The notes beneath the pieces were generated by a model, which was not told where the DNA came from, ran no database searches, and worked only from the letters and a program-made list of their open reading frames with translations. Below, piece after piece: positions 10,384 through 18,634 of a DNA stretch of 42,434 nucleotides. The position numbers and the translations under genes are program-made. The DNA is from an uncultured Croceitalea sp. (GTDB lineage: Bacteria; Bacteroidota; Bacteroidia; Flavobacteriales; Flavobacteriaceae), in NCBI GenBank assembly GCA_937926215.1, contig CALEYA010000125.1:1-42434 (forward strand). Direction: 5' to 3'. Positions within the stretch are counted from its first letter, which is position 1; each line of letters starts with the position of its first letter.

Positions 10384-10402
10384 AAAACGAATGTAAACAA
10401 AA

Positions 10403-10426
10403 AGACCACCCTAAAAAGGATGGCCT
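10403..10426 (-). terminator. Rho-independent terminator after the zinc-ribbon-like gene
   Basis: On the minus strand AGGCCATCC pairs with GGGTGGTCT (9 bp including two G-U pairs) around a 6-nt loop and is followed by TTTTTG. It lies 28 nt after the stop of the zinc-ribbon-like gene. Confidence 0.65.
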
Positions 10427-10453
10427 ATTTATTTTTTATCGAGCAAAGGAAAT

Positions 10454-11233
10454 CTATATCTTTTTGAACAATTTGTTCATTTTCTCAGATTCTTCTTCCG
10501 CAAGGGTAGGGTCTACTAAAATTCTACCACTGTGTTCATCGGTAATAATTTTTTTCCGTGAAGCGATTTCTACCTGTACTTGCGGCGGAATAGTGAAAAA
10601 CGAACCTCCAGAGGCACCTCTTTCGATAGGTACGACGGCCAAACCGTTCTTTACGTTGTGTCGTATTCTCTTGTACGCCTTGATCAACCGGTCATCGATT
10701 TTGGATTCGAACTCTTCCGATTTTTTAAGCAAGGTGGACTCTTCTTTCTCAGTTTCTGAAAGAATGGCGTCCAGTTCCCCTTTTTTATGTTTTAAGTGGG
10801 CATCACGTTCCCCAAGTACTTCCTTGGTGCTGGCAATGACCTCCTTTTTCTGCTCTATCTGTACTTTAAACTCCTTAATGTTCTTCTCGGCAAGTTGGAT
10901 TTCCAATTCTTGAAACTCCACTTCTTTACTCAGGGAATTGAATTCCCTACTGTTCCGAACATTTTTTTGTTGTTCCGCGTATTTTTTAATGAGCGTTTTG
11001 GACTCCTCAATTAAGTTCTTTTTAGCGGTAATCTCAAAATTGATGGTTTCCACATCAGATTTAAGTTTATCCATTCTGGTTTTAAGACCAAGAACTTCAT
11101 CTTCCAAATCTTCAACTTCTAAGGGCAGTTCACCGCGAACGTTTCTTATTTCATCAACTCTGGAGTCTATTAATTGTAAATCGTATAGTGCACGTAATTT
11201 TTCTTCTACGCTTCCTTCTGGTTTTGCAGCCAT
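10454..11233 (-). CDS. Coiled-coil C4-zinc-ribbon family protein lacking its cysteines
   Basis: The 259-residue protein matches the family often annotated as zinc ribbon domain protein (CT398-like). Residues ~10-190 form a long charged coiled coil with the family motif NSREFNSLSKEVEFQE, then a C-terminal part RGASGGSFFTIPPQ and DEHSGRILVD. In the classical family these last two places carry the two CxxC pairs of a zinc ribbon; here they read GASGGS and DEHSGR, and the whole protein has no cysteine. It therefore cannot form the usual zinc site. It lies 3 bp after the Nif3 gene in the same direction, an arrangement common in Bacteroidota. The molecular role is unknown; the coiled coil suggests a scaffold or chaperone-like function. 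Confidence 0.85.
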   Translation of the reverse strand: MAAKPEGSVEEKLRALYDLQLIDSRVDEIRNVRGELPLEVEDLEDEVLGLKTRMDKLKSDVETINFEITAKKNLIEESKTLIKKYAEQQKNVRNSREFNSLSKEVEFQELEIQLAEKNIKEFKVQIEQKKEVIASTKEVLGERDAHLKHKKGELDAILSETEKEESTLLKKSEEFESKIDDRLIKAYKRIRHNVKNGLAVVPIERGASGGSFFTIPPQVQVEIASRKKIITDEHSGRILVDPTLAEEESEKMNKLFKKI

Positions 11234-11236
11234 AAA

Positions 11237-12331
11237 TTAAAAATACTTGATGGGATTAGTTATACTTTCCGATAAAGTGACCGCAAAATTAGGAATTTTT
11301 TTCGTAAGTAACCCCACCAATAAATTTTTTGTAAACTGCTCAGTTTCAAAGTGGCCAATATCCGCGATGACCATCTTTTCTTCAGCTTCGTAAAATTGAT
11401 GGTATTTTACATCCGCGGTCACAAAAATATCCGCCTTTGCAGCGCGTGCGGCACCTATGGCAAAAGCCCCGCTACCACCAAGTACTGCTACCCTTTGTAC
11501 GGGTTTGCCCAAAAGTTTGGAATGCCGAATTCCCTTGGCATGCATCGTATTTTTTAGATGCGTTAAAAACGAGTGTTCGTCCATGGGTCCTTCCAATTCA
11601 CCTACCATGCCCATGCCCAAATTTTGATTGGTGTTTTCCAGGGTTATGACCTCAAAGGCTACTTCTTCATACGGATGGGATTCAAATAGTGCCCTTAAAA
11701 GGCGTTTTTCCAAATGTGCGGCAAAGGTCATATTTAATTGTACTTCCTCCTCTTTATGGAGTTCCCCTTTAGTGCCTATGGTCGGATTGGCCTGTTCCCC
11801 GGCATTAAAAGTGCCAACGCCTGTGCTGTTAAAGCTGCACTGACTGTAATTGCCCAAAGTTCCACCGCCTACATCAAAAAGTGTCGCCCTAACAGTATCC
11901 GCATGCGTTTTAGGGATATAGGTGGTCAGCTTTTTAATGGTACCTTTTTTTGGAAGCAGTATTCTTGGTGCCTGTACTCCCAAAACCTCACAAATTTTGG
12001 CATTCACACCTATTGGACTATTGTCCAAGGCGGTATGCATGCTGTATATGGCAATATTGTTCTGTATGGCTTTAAGTACAACGCGTTCCACATAGTTTTT
12101 ACCGGTAATCTTGGTAAGCCCTTTAAAGATAATAGGGTGAAAACTAACGATAAGGTTGCATTTTTTGGCAATGGCTTCATCGACAACAACTTCCAAAGTG
12201 TCCAGGGTGACTAGAATTCCTTTGACGGATTGCCCTGGTTCACCGACCAAAAGCCCTACGTTGTCAAAGTCCTCTGCGTAATCAAGCGGAGCCAATTCTT
12301 CCAATATTTGGGTTACTTCCTTAACCGTCAT
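11237..12331 (-). CDS. Nif3-like dinuclear metal centre protein (YbgI/DUF34)
   Basis: A 364-residue Nif3/DUF34 protein with the metal-binding domain split around an inserted PII-like middle domain (~125-235), as usual in Bacteroidota and Firmicutes. Visible metal ligands are His65 (SFHPIIF), His99 and Asp103 (MHTALDN), and His327/Glu331 (GHFETE). The first His of the HH pair known from E. coli YbgI is Phe here. The family forms hexameric toroids. Its biochemical role is unsettled, and the label GTP cyclohydrolase 1 type 2 seen in databases is not well supported. The ATG at 12331 gives a typical start (MTVKEVTQILEELAP); an upstream TTG at 12346 would only add five residues. It forms an operon with the zinc-ribbon-like gene 3 bp downstream. 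Confidence 0.9.
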   Translation of the reverse strand: MTVKEVTQILEELAPLDYAEDFDNVGLLVGEPGQSVKGILVTLDTLEVVVDEAIAKKCNLIVSFHPIIFKGLTKITGKNYVERVVLKAIQNNIAIYSMHTALDNSPIGVNAKICEVLGVQAPRILLPKKGTIKKLTTYIPKTHADTVRATLFDVGGGTLGNYSQCSFNSTGVGTFNAGEQANPTIGTKGELHKEEEVQLNMTFAAHLEKRLLRALFESHPYEEVAFEVITLENTNQNLGMGMVGELEGPMDEHSFLTHLKNTMHAKGIRHSKLLGKPVQRVAVLGGSGAFAIGAARAAKADIFVTADVKYHQFYEAEEKMVIADIGHFETEQFTKNLLVGLLTKKIPNFAVTLSESITNPIKYF

Positions 12332-12380
12332 GCCTTCTATTTTCAAGGATTATACTGATCTTCTGCGCACTAAAGATAAA

Positions 12381-12430
12381 ATGAACTCCTTTAAACTTTT
12401 TAGATTTAGGCATAAATTAAAAGTTTTTAA
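12381..12430 (-). promoter_or_regulatory. Conserved upstream element, copy 1 (before Nif3)
   Basis: About 48 bp closely match 22405-22452, which precedes an unrelated gene; the shared core on the minus strand is GCCTAAATC[TC]AAAAAGTTTAAA. In both places the element begins 49-50 bp before the ATG. It is most likely a promoter or regulator-binding region. Confidence 0.4.
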
Positions 12431-12514
12431 TTCGGTTGGGGATTTTTTTACCTTTCTATGGCAAGGCTACGCAGGAAAAAATAAGGAAAGCGTATAAAAC
12501 AGTGATTTTTTAGC

Positions 12515-12543
12515 CGTTTGAAAAAGTTTAAATGCGTTCAATA
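12515..12543 (+). promoter_or_regulatory. AAAAAGTTTAAAT element before lpxK
   Basis: TTTGAAAAAGTTTAAATG followed by CGTTCAATA, on the plus strand, repeats the AAAAAGTTTAAAT-GTTCA core of the elements at 12381 and 22405. The core ends about 27 bp before the lpxK ATG. TAATTTCG just downstream (12547-12554) resembles a -7 box with one mismatch. Confidence 0.3.
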
Positions 12544-12559
12544 GTATAATTTCGCCCAA

Positions 12560-13573
12560 ATGCAGTTTCTACGTTACATAGCTTTTCCCGTTTCCCTTAT
12601 ATATGGGATGGTCGTACACTTGCGTAATTGGTGTTATGATGTTGGATTGTTTTCTTCAAAATCCTTTAAGACGCCAACGGTTTGTGTTGGGAACTTAAGC
12701 GTAGGGGGGACCGGAAAAACCCCTATGGTAGAATACTTGATTGGGTTACTGCGGGAAAACTATAAGATTGCGGTGCTGAGTAGGGGATACAAAAGAAAAA
12801 CCAAAGGGTATGTATTGGCAGATGCAAATGCAACGGTTGCGCAACTAGGGGATGAACCCTATCAAATATTCTCCAAGTTTGACGACCTGTCCTTGGCGGT
12901 CGATGCCGATAGGCAGAACGGAATTGCCACTTTGGAGCAAAACGTAACCCCGGATGTTATTCTATTGGATGATGCTTTTCAGCATAGAAAGGTAATTCCA
13001 ACTTTTAATATCCTCCTCACCACCTATGATACCCTCTTTGTAAACGACACTTTTTTACCAACGGGAACCCTTAGGGATGCAAAAAACCAAAAAAAACGGG
13101 CCCATGTGATCGTGGTCACCAAATGCCCTATGGACCTGGGGAAAGAGGAACAGACGAAAGTAAAAGAACAGTTGGACGTTACCGTGCCGGTATTGTTCGC
13201 TAGCTTGTCGTATGCCCCGCTATTGATATCAAAAAATAAGGAGATGGAACTTTCAAGCCTGCAAGGAAAGCATTTTACTTTGGTTACGGGTATTGCCAAT
13301 CCCAAGCCCTTGGTAGGGCACCTGACATCCAAAGGGCTGGATTTTGAGCATCTAAATTATTCGGATCACCATTCCTTTAGTGCCGGGGAGTTGGAAAAAT
13401 TGAAAACCTATCCGTTAGTGCTTACCACGGAAAAAGACTATGTCCGCCTAAAGGACAAATTGGAAAATCTCTATTTTATTGGAGTAAAACATCACTTTCT
13501 TGGTGATGGGGCCATCATGCTAAAAGAATTCCTGCATAACGGTATTACAAATCATTCTCAATCCTGGAACTAA
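12560..13573 (+). CDS. lpxK: Tetraacyldisaccharide 4'-kinase
   Basis: The 337-residue enzyme phosphorylates the 4' position of the tetraacyldisaccharide 1-phosphate precursor, making lipid IVA in lipid A biosynthesis, at the inner membrane facing the cytoplasm. The N-terminal hydrophobic helix (LRYIAFPVSLIYGMVVHLRN) anchors it in the membrane, and the P-loop VGNLSVGGTGKTP has its GGTGKT at residues 49-54. LLDDAFQHRKV (~135-145) and TTEKDYVRL (~289-297) are further LpxK motifs. Length is normal. Its last 29 bp overlap the 3' end of the convergent histidine kinase gene. Confidence 0.95.
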   Translation: MQFLRYIAFPVSLIYGMVVHLRNWCYDVGLFSSKSFKTPTVCVGNLSVGGTGKTPMVEYLIGLLRENYKIAVLSRGYKRKTKGYVLADANATVAQLGDEPYQIFSKFDDLSLAVDADRQNGIATLEQNVTPDVILLDDAFQHRKVIPTFNILLTTYDTLFVNDTFLPTGTLRDAKNQKKRAHVIVVTKCPMDLGKEEQTKVKEQLDVTVPVLFASLSYAPLLISKNKEMELSSLQGKHFTLVTGIANPKPLVGHLTSKGLDFEHLNYSDHHSFSAGELEKLKTYPLVLTTEKDYVRLKDKLENLYFIGVKHHFLGDGAIMLKEFLHNGITNHSQSWN

Positions 13574-15767
13574 AGACGTTTTCCCCAATTTTTTGGTAGA
13601 ATACTTCAGGTTTAAAAGGTTTGGTGACTACGGCATTGCACCCTGCTTCGTAGAATTCCTCTAAACTATCGTCCATAGAAATGGCCGTTAAAGCGATAAT
13701 GGGGATATTTTTATTAAACTTCCGTATCCTTTTGGTCGCCTCCGTACCGCTAATACCCGGCATGTGGATATCCATTAAAATAGCATCATACCTATTATTG
13801 GTAGCTGCGTCAACAGCTTCAAGGCCATTGTTGGCAATGTCCGCTGTTATACCCTTTTTATTGAGCATTTTTTTGGTGATGACTTGGTTGATCTTATTGT
13901 CCTCCACGATCAAGATATGGAGTCCGTCAAACTCATAATCATCCACGGTAAGTTCGAAAGGTACCTCTTCCAAGGCATTTTCATCGGTTTTAAGGTTTAA
14001 TTCAAAATAGAAAGTGCTTCCTTCCCCAAGGGTACTTTTAAGGTTGATCTTACTCTCAAACAAGCCCAATAGGCTCTTAACAATAGTAAGGCCCAATCCT
14101 GTGCCACCATATTCCCTGTTGATCTGAACGGAACCTTGTTCAAAACTGTCAAAGATATTTTTTTGTTGTTCTTCCGATATCCCGATGCCATTATCACTCA
14201 CTTCAAAATAAACGGTTAAATTTTCTTCTTGCTGATCCCTCAATTTTGCCACTACGTCAACCTGCCCGTTTTTGGTGAACTTTAGGGCGTTCCCCACAAG
14301 GTTCATAATAATTTGGGACAACTTCAATGGGTCTCCCAAAAGGTGTACGGGAATATCGTTATCGTAATCAAGGACTATTTTGTTGTCGTTGTCCTTAGCA
14401 TTTTGTTGCAAGGTATCTATGACGTCCATGAGTACTTTTTTCAACTTGAACTCAATGTTAAGCGGCTCCAATTTATCAGCATCTATCTTATTGATCTGAA
14501 GGATATCATTGATGAAGTTCAAAAGGTAGTCCCCAGAAAATTTTAAGGACTTTAGATGGTCTTTTTGATGTTCGGAAGGGTTTTCCTCCAAAAGCAAATG
14601 GGTAAGCCCGGTAACGGCATACAAAGGTGTGCGGAGCTCGTGGGTAACCGTAGACAAAAAGTTGGTCTTGGCTTCCATTGCGGATACCGCGGCATCACGG
14701 GCCGTCTCCAGTTCTTTGTTCTTAGTTTGTAAAAGATCGTTGGTCTTTAGCTTTATTTGGTTGTTCCTAAAAAGGGAAACTGCCAAAATAGAAATGATGG
14801 TCAAAAATGCAGAAGCCAAAATTGCCGTAATTTCTGAACGACTTGCGGATTGGTTGAGTTCCTCATTTTTGGTCTCAAGTTCATTAATGATTTTGGTTTG
14901 CTGTTGAAATCGAATTTTATCCGCCGTTTTTACTTCCTGCTTTATTTTTTCTATGGTAAACAGGGAATCTTTTATCTCGGTCAGGTTTTTTGTAAAGGTC
15001 AACGATTTTTCATAATCGTTAAGTGTTTCGTATAGCGCCGCCAGAAAGGTGTTGGCTTCCATGATTTCCCTAAAAAACTGATATTTTTCAGATAGTTCCA
15101 AGGCCGCTTCCGCATGCTTTACACTCTCTTCCAGCTTTTCTTGTTTATGGTACATTTTGGCCAATCCAAGATTTGCCAAAGTGGCCAGGTAAGGTCTTTC
15201 ATCCTTATCGGAATTGACCAAGAGCGCATTGTAATTGGTAGCCGCTTCTTCATAATTTTCCAGTTCCGAAAAAATATCGGCCTCCAACAACAGCATGTTG
15301 TTCAAAAGGTTTTTATCGTTGCTAAGAGCTTTTGCTTCTTCTAGTTTTTGTCTTGCCTGAAATTTATTTTCTTCCCTAAACAGAAGCGTGGCATCAATAT
15401 ACTTATGCACGGCACTGCCATATGGGTATTCAATATCCTTTAAGAGTACACCGGCCCTATCCCAATAAAAAAGTGTGGTTTCCCTATTGTCCAACTCCAA
15501 GTAGAGCAGGGCAAATTTGTGATAGGTATCCAAAAGGGCTTTGATATTATCCTGTTTTTCGGCTTTGCTGGCGGCCAGCTCCAAAGCTTTCAAAGCTTCG
15601 GCCAATTTGTTTTGATGGCGGTAAATCCTAGCCTCGGTATGATAGGCCTGTATGCTTTTATCGGACGCAATACTATCTTGCCCCTTTACCAAAAGAGGGT
15701 GCAACAAAAAGAAAAATGCAGCAAGTGCTATAAGCCTAGCTGTTTTATGTGAATTTTTAAAATTCAA
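13545..15767 (-). CDS. TPR-containing hybrid sensor histidine kinase/response regulator
   Basis: The 740-residue protein has a signal peptide (1-29), periplasmic TPR-like helical repeats (~40-265), a coiled coil, one membrane helix (~313-333), a HisKA domain with phospho-acceptor His376 (TVTHELRTP), a HATPase_c domain (N box 489-493, DNGIGI 525-530, GGTGLGL 554-560) and a C-terminal receiver domain with Asp666 (ILMDIHMPG) and Lys716. No output domain follows, so the signal must pass to another protein or return. The start is TTG at 15767: the frame has no ATG before the signal peptide and a stop five codons upstream, and the TTG overlaps the TGA of gap as TTGA. This implies translation coupled to gap. 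The ligand is unknown. Confidence 0.92.
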   Translation of the reverse strand: MNFKNSHKTARLIALAAFFFLLHPLLVKGQDSIASDKSIQAYHTEARIYRHQNKLAEALKALELAASKAEKQDNIKALLDTYHKFALLYLELDNRETTLFYWDRAGVLLKDIEYPYGSAVHKYIDATLLFREENKFQARQKLEEAKALSNDKNLLNNMLLLEADIFSELENYEEAATNYNALLVNSDKDERPYLATLANLGLAKMYHKQEKLEESVKHAEAALELSEKYQFFREIMEANTFLAALYETLNDYEKSLTFTKNLTEIKDSLFTIEKIKQEVKTADKIRFQQQTKIINELETKNEELNQSASRSEITAILASAFLTIISILAVSLFRNNQIKLKTNDLLQTKNKELETARDAAVSAMEAKTNFLSTVTHELRTPLYAVTGLTHLLLEENPSEHQKDHLKSLKFSGDYLLNFINDILQINKIDADKLEPLNIEFKLKKVLMDVIDTLQQNAKDNDNKIVLDYDNDIPVHLLGDPLKLSQIIMNLVGNALKFTKNGQVDVVAKLRDQQEENLTVYFEVSDNGIGISEEQQKNIFDSFEQGSVQINREYGGTGLGLTIVKSLLGLFESKINLKSTLGEGSTFYFELNLKTDENALEEVPFELTVDDYEFDGLHILIVEDNKINQVITKKMLNKKGITADIANNGLEAVDAATNNRYDAILMDIHMPGISGTEATKRIRKFNKNIPIIALTAISMDDSLEEFYEAGCNAVVTKPFKPEVFYQKIGENVFSSRIENDL

Positions 15768-16774
15768 ACGTAGTTTTTGTTAATGAGTAATTGAATTAAA
15801 TCTATTAGTCTTGCGCAATATCCTGTTTCATTGTCATACCAGCCAATTATTTTGACCATTTTTCCTATAACTGAGGTCATTAGAGAATCAAACGTACAAG
15901 AATAATAACTATTGTTTATATCTACGGAAACTATTGGGTCTTGGGTATAGAAAAGTACGTTTTTTAATTCTTTTTTGGAAATGGCCTCAAATGCACCATT
16001 AATTTCTTCAATTGAGGTATTTCTTTTGACGTTAAACGTAATGTCCGTAAGGGAGCCATTAGGGACAGGAACGCGTATTCCGCAACCCCCGATTACATCT
16101 CCCAAATCCGGAAAGATTTTGGTCAATGCCTTGGCCGCACCGGTGGTGGTCGGTATAATGGATTGGCTTGCCGCCCTGGCCCGCCTTAAATCCCTATGGG
16201 GCCTATCATGCAGACTTTGGTCCGATGTATAGGAATGTATGGTGGTGATATAGGCTTGTTCAATGCCACAAAGGTCGTTGACCACTTTGATCATGGGTGC
16301 CGCATTGTTCGTTGTGCAGGACGCGTTGGAGATGATATCGTCATCTTTGTCCAAGCTAGCTTCGTTTACACCATAGACGATCATCTTTATGGAATCTTCT
16401 ATGGGCGGTACACTTAGGATTACCTTTTTGGCCCCGTTTTCAATATGGCCTTGTAACGATTCCCTATTTTTAAATTTTCCGGATGCCTCTACAACAATAT
16501 CGACCTTATGGTCACCCCACGGAATGTCCTTTGGCGATTTGTGATTTAATACGGCTATGGCACGTTCTTTAAAAAGAATTTGATCGTCAGTGCTTTGCAC
16601 GTCTTCTTTAAAATTGCCGTGTATACTATCGTACTTTAAAAGATGGGCAAGGGTATGTGCATCTGCCAAGTCGTTTATAGCAACCACCTTGATATGCTCG
16701 TGTGCTGCCAATAACCTAAATAAGGTCCTGCCTATTCTACCAAAACCGTTGATGCCAATACGTATACTTTCCAT
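15764..16774 (-). CDS. gap: Type I glyceraldehyde-3-phosphate dehydrogenase
   Basis: The 336-residue enzyme oxidises glyceraldehyde 3-phosphate to 1,3-bisphosphoglycerate in glycolysis. The Rossmann motif INGFGRIGR is at residues 8-16. Asp35 (AINDLAD) indicates preference for NAD over NADP. The catalytic Cys153 lies in SNASCTTN and His180 in TTIHSYTSDQ. After the active site it reads NNAAP where most family members have NCLAP, and the S-loop reads DRPHRDLRRARAASQSIIPT as expected. It lies 47 bp after lipA and overlaps the hybrid histidine kinase, so it is transcribed in the middle of this group. Flavobacteria often have several gap paralogues, so whether this is the main glycolytic one cannot be told. 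Confidence 0.93.
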   Translation of the reverse strand: MESIRIGINGFGRIGRTLFRLLAAHEHIKVVAINDLADAHTLAHLLKYDSIHGNFKEDVQSTDDQILFKERAIAVLNHKSPKDIPWGDHKVDIVVEASGKFKNRESLQGHIENGAKKVILSVPPIEDSIKMIVYGVNEASLDKDDDIISNASCTTNNAAPMIKVVNDLCGIEQAYITTIHSYTSDQSLHDRPHRDLRRARAASQSIIPTTTGAAKALTKIFPDLGDVIGGCGIRVPVPNGSLTDITFNVKRNTSIEEINGAFEAISKKELKNVLFYTQDPIVSVDINNSYYSCTFDSLMTSVIGKMVKIIGWYDNETGYCARLIDLIQLLINKNYV

Positions 16775-16793
16775 ATGTTAGGAAAAGGTTTTA

Positions 16794-16809
16794 GGGACCG
16801 GTTGGTCCC
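16794..16809 (-). terminator. Small hairpin between lipA and gap
   Basis: GGGACC / GGTCCC form a 6-bp perfect stem with a 4-nt loop 13-28 nt after the lipA stop. On the minus strand only TAAAACC follows, so it is at best a weak or partial terminator. Confidence 0.3.
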
Positions 16810-16821
16810 GTATTTGGGGGA

Positions 16822-17703
16822 CTAATGGATGTGTTTGTGGGCTTTGTAGGACGATCGTACCAAAGCACCACTTTCTACATGTCTAAAGCCCATTTGCAAT
16901 CCCGCTTCCTCGTATTTTTTGAATTGTTCCGGAAGAATGAATTCCTTAACGGGAAGGTGTTTCTTACTGGGTTGCAAATACTGTCCAATGGTAACCACGT
17001 CTACATTGGCTTTTCTAAGGTCTTCCATGGTTTCCAAGACTTCCTCCTCAAATTCCCCAAGGCCAAGCATGATACCGGATTTTGTCCGGTTGGCACCATG
17101 GTCCTTTAGGTATTTTAAAACATCGAGGCTACGTTCATATTTTGCTTGAATACGCACTTCGCGGGTGAGGCGTTTTACGGTTTCCATATTGTGTGATATG
17201 ACTTCCGGATGAACGGAGAGTATCCTATCCAAATGGGAAGTGATTCCCTGAAAATCCGGGATAAGGGTTTCCAAGGTGGTGTTCGGGTTCATTCTTCGGA
17301 CCGCTTTTACGGTTTCTGCCCAGATAATGGATCCCATATCCTTAAGGTCGTCCCTGTCTACAGAAGTAAGTACGGCATGCTTTATTTGCATGATTTTAAT
17401 AGAACGGGCCACTTTTTCCGGTTCTTCCCAATCCACACTTTCCGGCCTACCGGTCTTTACACCGCAAAAGCCACAGGAACGGGTGCAAATGTTTCCTAAA
17501 ATCATGAAGGTGGCCGTTCCTTCCCCCCAACATTCCCCCATATTGGGACAACTTCCGGAGGTACAAATCGTATGGAGGTCATACTTATCCACCAATCCCC
17601 GCAGTTGGGTATATTTTTTACCGGTTGGTAATTTTACCCGTAGCCATTTGGGTTTGGCGGTTTTTTTTGGTGGAATTACATGGTTTTCTGCCGTTGTGGA
17701 CAT
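16822..17703 (-). CDS. lipA: Lipoyl synthase
   Basis: This 293-residue radical SAM enzyme inserts two sulfurs into protein-bound octanoyl groups to make lipoyl cofactors for 2-oxoacid dehydrogenases and the glycine cleavage system. Both clusters are visible: the auxiliary cluster CX4CX5C at Cys47, Cys52 and Cys58 ([12 protein letters not shown]) and the radical SAM CX3CX2C at Cys73, Cys77 and Cys80 (CTRSCGFC). The C-terminal SSYKAHKH supplies the serine ligand typical of LipA. The length is normal and the ATG at 17703 fits. No lipB lies beside it. A -7-like box lies just upstream, suggesting it starts its own transcript, which may run on into gap. Confidence 0.96.
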   Translation of the reverse strand: MSTTAENHVIPPKKTAKPKWLRVKLPTGKKYTQLRGLVDKYDLHTICTSGSCPNMGECWGEGTATFMILGNICTRSCGFCGVKTGRPESVDWEEPEKVARSIKIMQIKHAVLTSVDRDDLKDMGSIIWAETVKAVRRMNPNTTLETLIPDFQGITSHLDRILSVHPEVISHNMETVKRLTREVRIQAKYERSLDVLKYLKDHGANRTKSGIMLGLGEFEEEVLETMEDLRKANVDVVTIGQYLQPSKKHLPVKEFILPEQFKKYEEAGLQMGFRHVESGALVRSSYKAHKHIH

Positions 17704-17720
17704 AGCAATACTTTAGAATA

Positions 17721-17728
17721 CAAATATA
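17721..17728 (-). promoter_or_regulatory. Candidate -7 box of lipA
   Basis: On the minus strand TATATTTG matches TANNTTTG exactly, 17 nt before the lipA ATG. No TTG is found at the right distance upstream, so this rests on the -7 box alone. Confidence 0.3.
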
Positions 17729-17761
17729 CGAAAGCGGATGCTAACGTGCTTACACGGAAAG

Positions 17762-18325
17762 TTACTTGGATTTTATGATCTCCGCCAGTAGTTTTTTGGC
17801 CCGAAGCAATTTTACCTTAACATTGTTCACGGGCTCGTTAAGCTCTTTGGCGATTTCCGCATAGCTCATTTCATTAAAATACCGCAGGTTGATGACCTTT
17901 TGATAGTGGGGCTTTAAGCGTTTAATATGCGCTAAAAGCGTGGCCAAGTTTTGTTCAATGATCAGGTTGTCCTCCGCGGAAGGGCTTTCATCGACCACTT
18001 TGTTGACCTCATGGATTTTAGAACGTTCCAAATCCGTAATAAGGTTTCGCTTTCTTTTTCTAAGAAGATCAACGTGTATGTTTTTGGATATGGTGATGAG
18101 CCATGTGCCAAAACCATAGTTTTCATCGTAAGTATCTATTTTATCGAACGCTTTGGAAAATGTCTGGATCGTAATGTCCTCGGCGTCGTTCTCGTTTTTG
18201 GTGCGGGTTAGTTGAAAACCGTAAACATCGTTCCAAAAACGGTCCAATAAACTACTGAAAGCAATTTGGTTTCCCGCTTTTGCCTTGGTAATGGTCTCTT
18301 GTAAGTTATATTCCGTTTTGTGCAA
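17762..18325 (-). CDS. ECF-type RNA polymerase sigma factor
   Basis: The 187-residue protein has sigma-70 region 2 (FSSLLDRFWNDVYGFQ through DAEDITIQTFSKAF and FGTWLITISKNIHVDLLR) and region 4 (LKPHYQKVINLRYFNEMSYAEIAKELN, then VKVKLLRAKKLL), the two-domain layout of ECF factors. Region 4 carries the helix-turn-helix that reads the -35 element. The only usual start is TTG at 18325; a stop lies four codons before it. It lies 30 bp after the small Cys-rich membrane protein gene. No dedicated anti-sigma gene directly follows it; the one upstream more likely pairs with the sigma gene it overlaps. The regulon is unknown. Confidence 0.9.
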   Translation of the reverse strand: MHKTEYNLQETITKAKAGNQIAFSSLLDRFWNDVYGFQLTRTKNENDAEDITIQTFSKAFDKIDTYDENYGFGTWLITISKNIHVDLLRKRKRNLITDLERSKIHEVNKVVDESPSAEDNLIIEQNLATLLAHIKRLKPHYQKVINLRYFNEMSYAEIAKELNEPVNNVKVKLLRAKKLLAEIIKSK

Positions 18326-18355
18326 TATTAAAAATTAACGGATGGATTTTTAAGC

Positions 18356-18565
18356 CTACTGAAGTTCAGGTATCGTATCTTTTTTGCAATCTTGCTCCTC
18401 CGGAAGTTTTCCGCAGAAACCGCAAGCTTCACCATCGTTGTTAAAGTATGGGTTTTGACTGGCGCAGGTTCCCGCGAACTTACCATCTTTCTTGCTCCAT
18501 ATTTTTATGGCGATACCCGCAAAGGCCAATGCTAGCAATCCAACGGTCAAAAGAATAAGTTTCAT
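18356..18565 (-). CDS. Small Cys-rich single-pass membrane protein
   Basis: A 69-residue protein with an N-terminal membrane helix (~1-21, LLTVGLLALAFAGIAIKIW), a KK charge cluster, then a soluble tail with four cysteines: Cys34 (GTCASQNPYF), Cys48 and Cys51 (ACGFCG) and Cys60 (QDC). The spacing could suit a metal site or disulfides. Similar short proteins are conserved in Flavobacteriaceae and annotated only as membrane or secreted protein. It lies between an anti-sigma factor and an ECF sigma factor in the same direction, so it may be a sensor or a target of one of them; this is a guess from position. Confidence 0.8.
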   Translation of the reverse strand: MKLILLTVGLLALAFAGIAIKIWSKKDGKFAGTCASQNPYFNNDGEACGFCGKLPEEQDCKKDTIPELQ

Positions 18566-18634
18566 CCCAAGAGTTTTGGTAAAATTACTAAACGAAGTGC
18601 TAAACTGTGCCCTTTTAAGACATATTTAGAGAAA

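Noticed and set aside
12332-12346. TTG start extending Nif3 by five residues
   Set aside because: The ATG at 12331 is a better codon and gives a typical Nif3 N-terminus.
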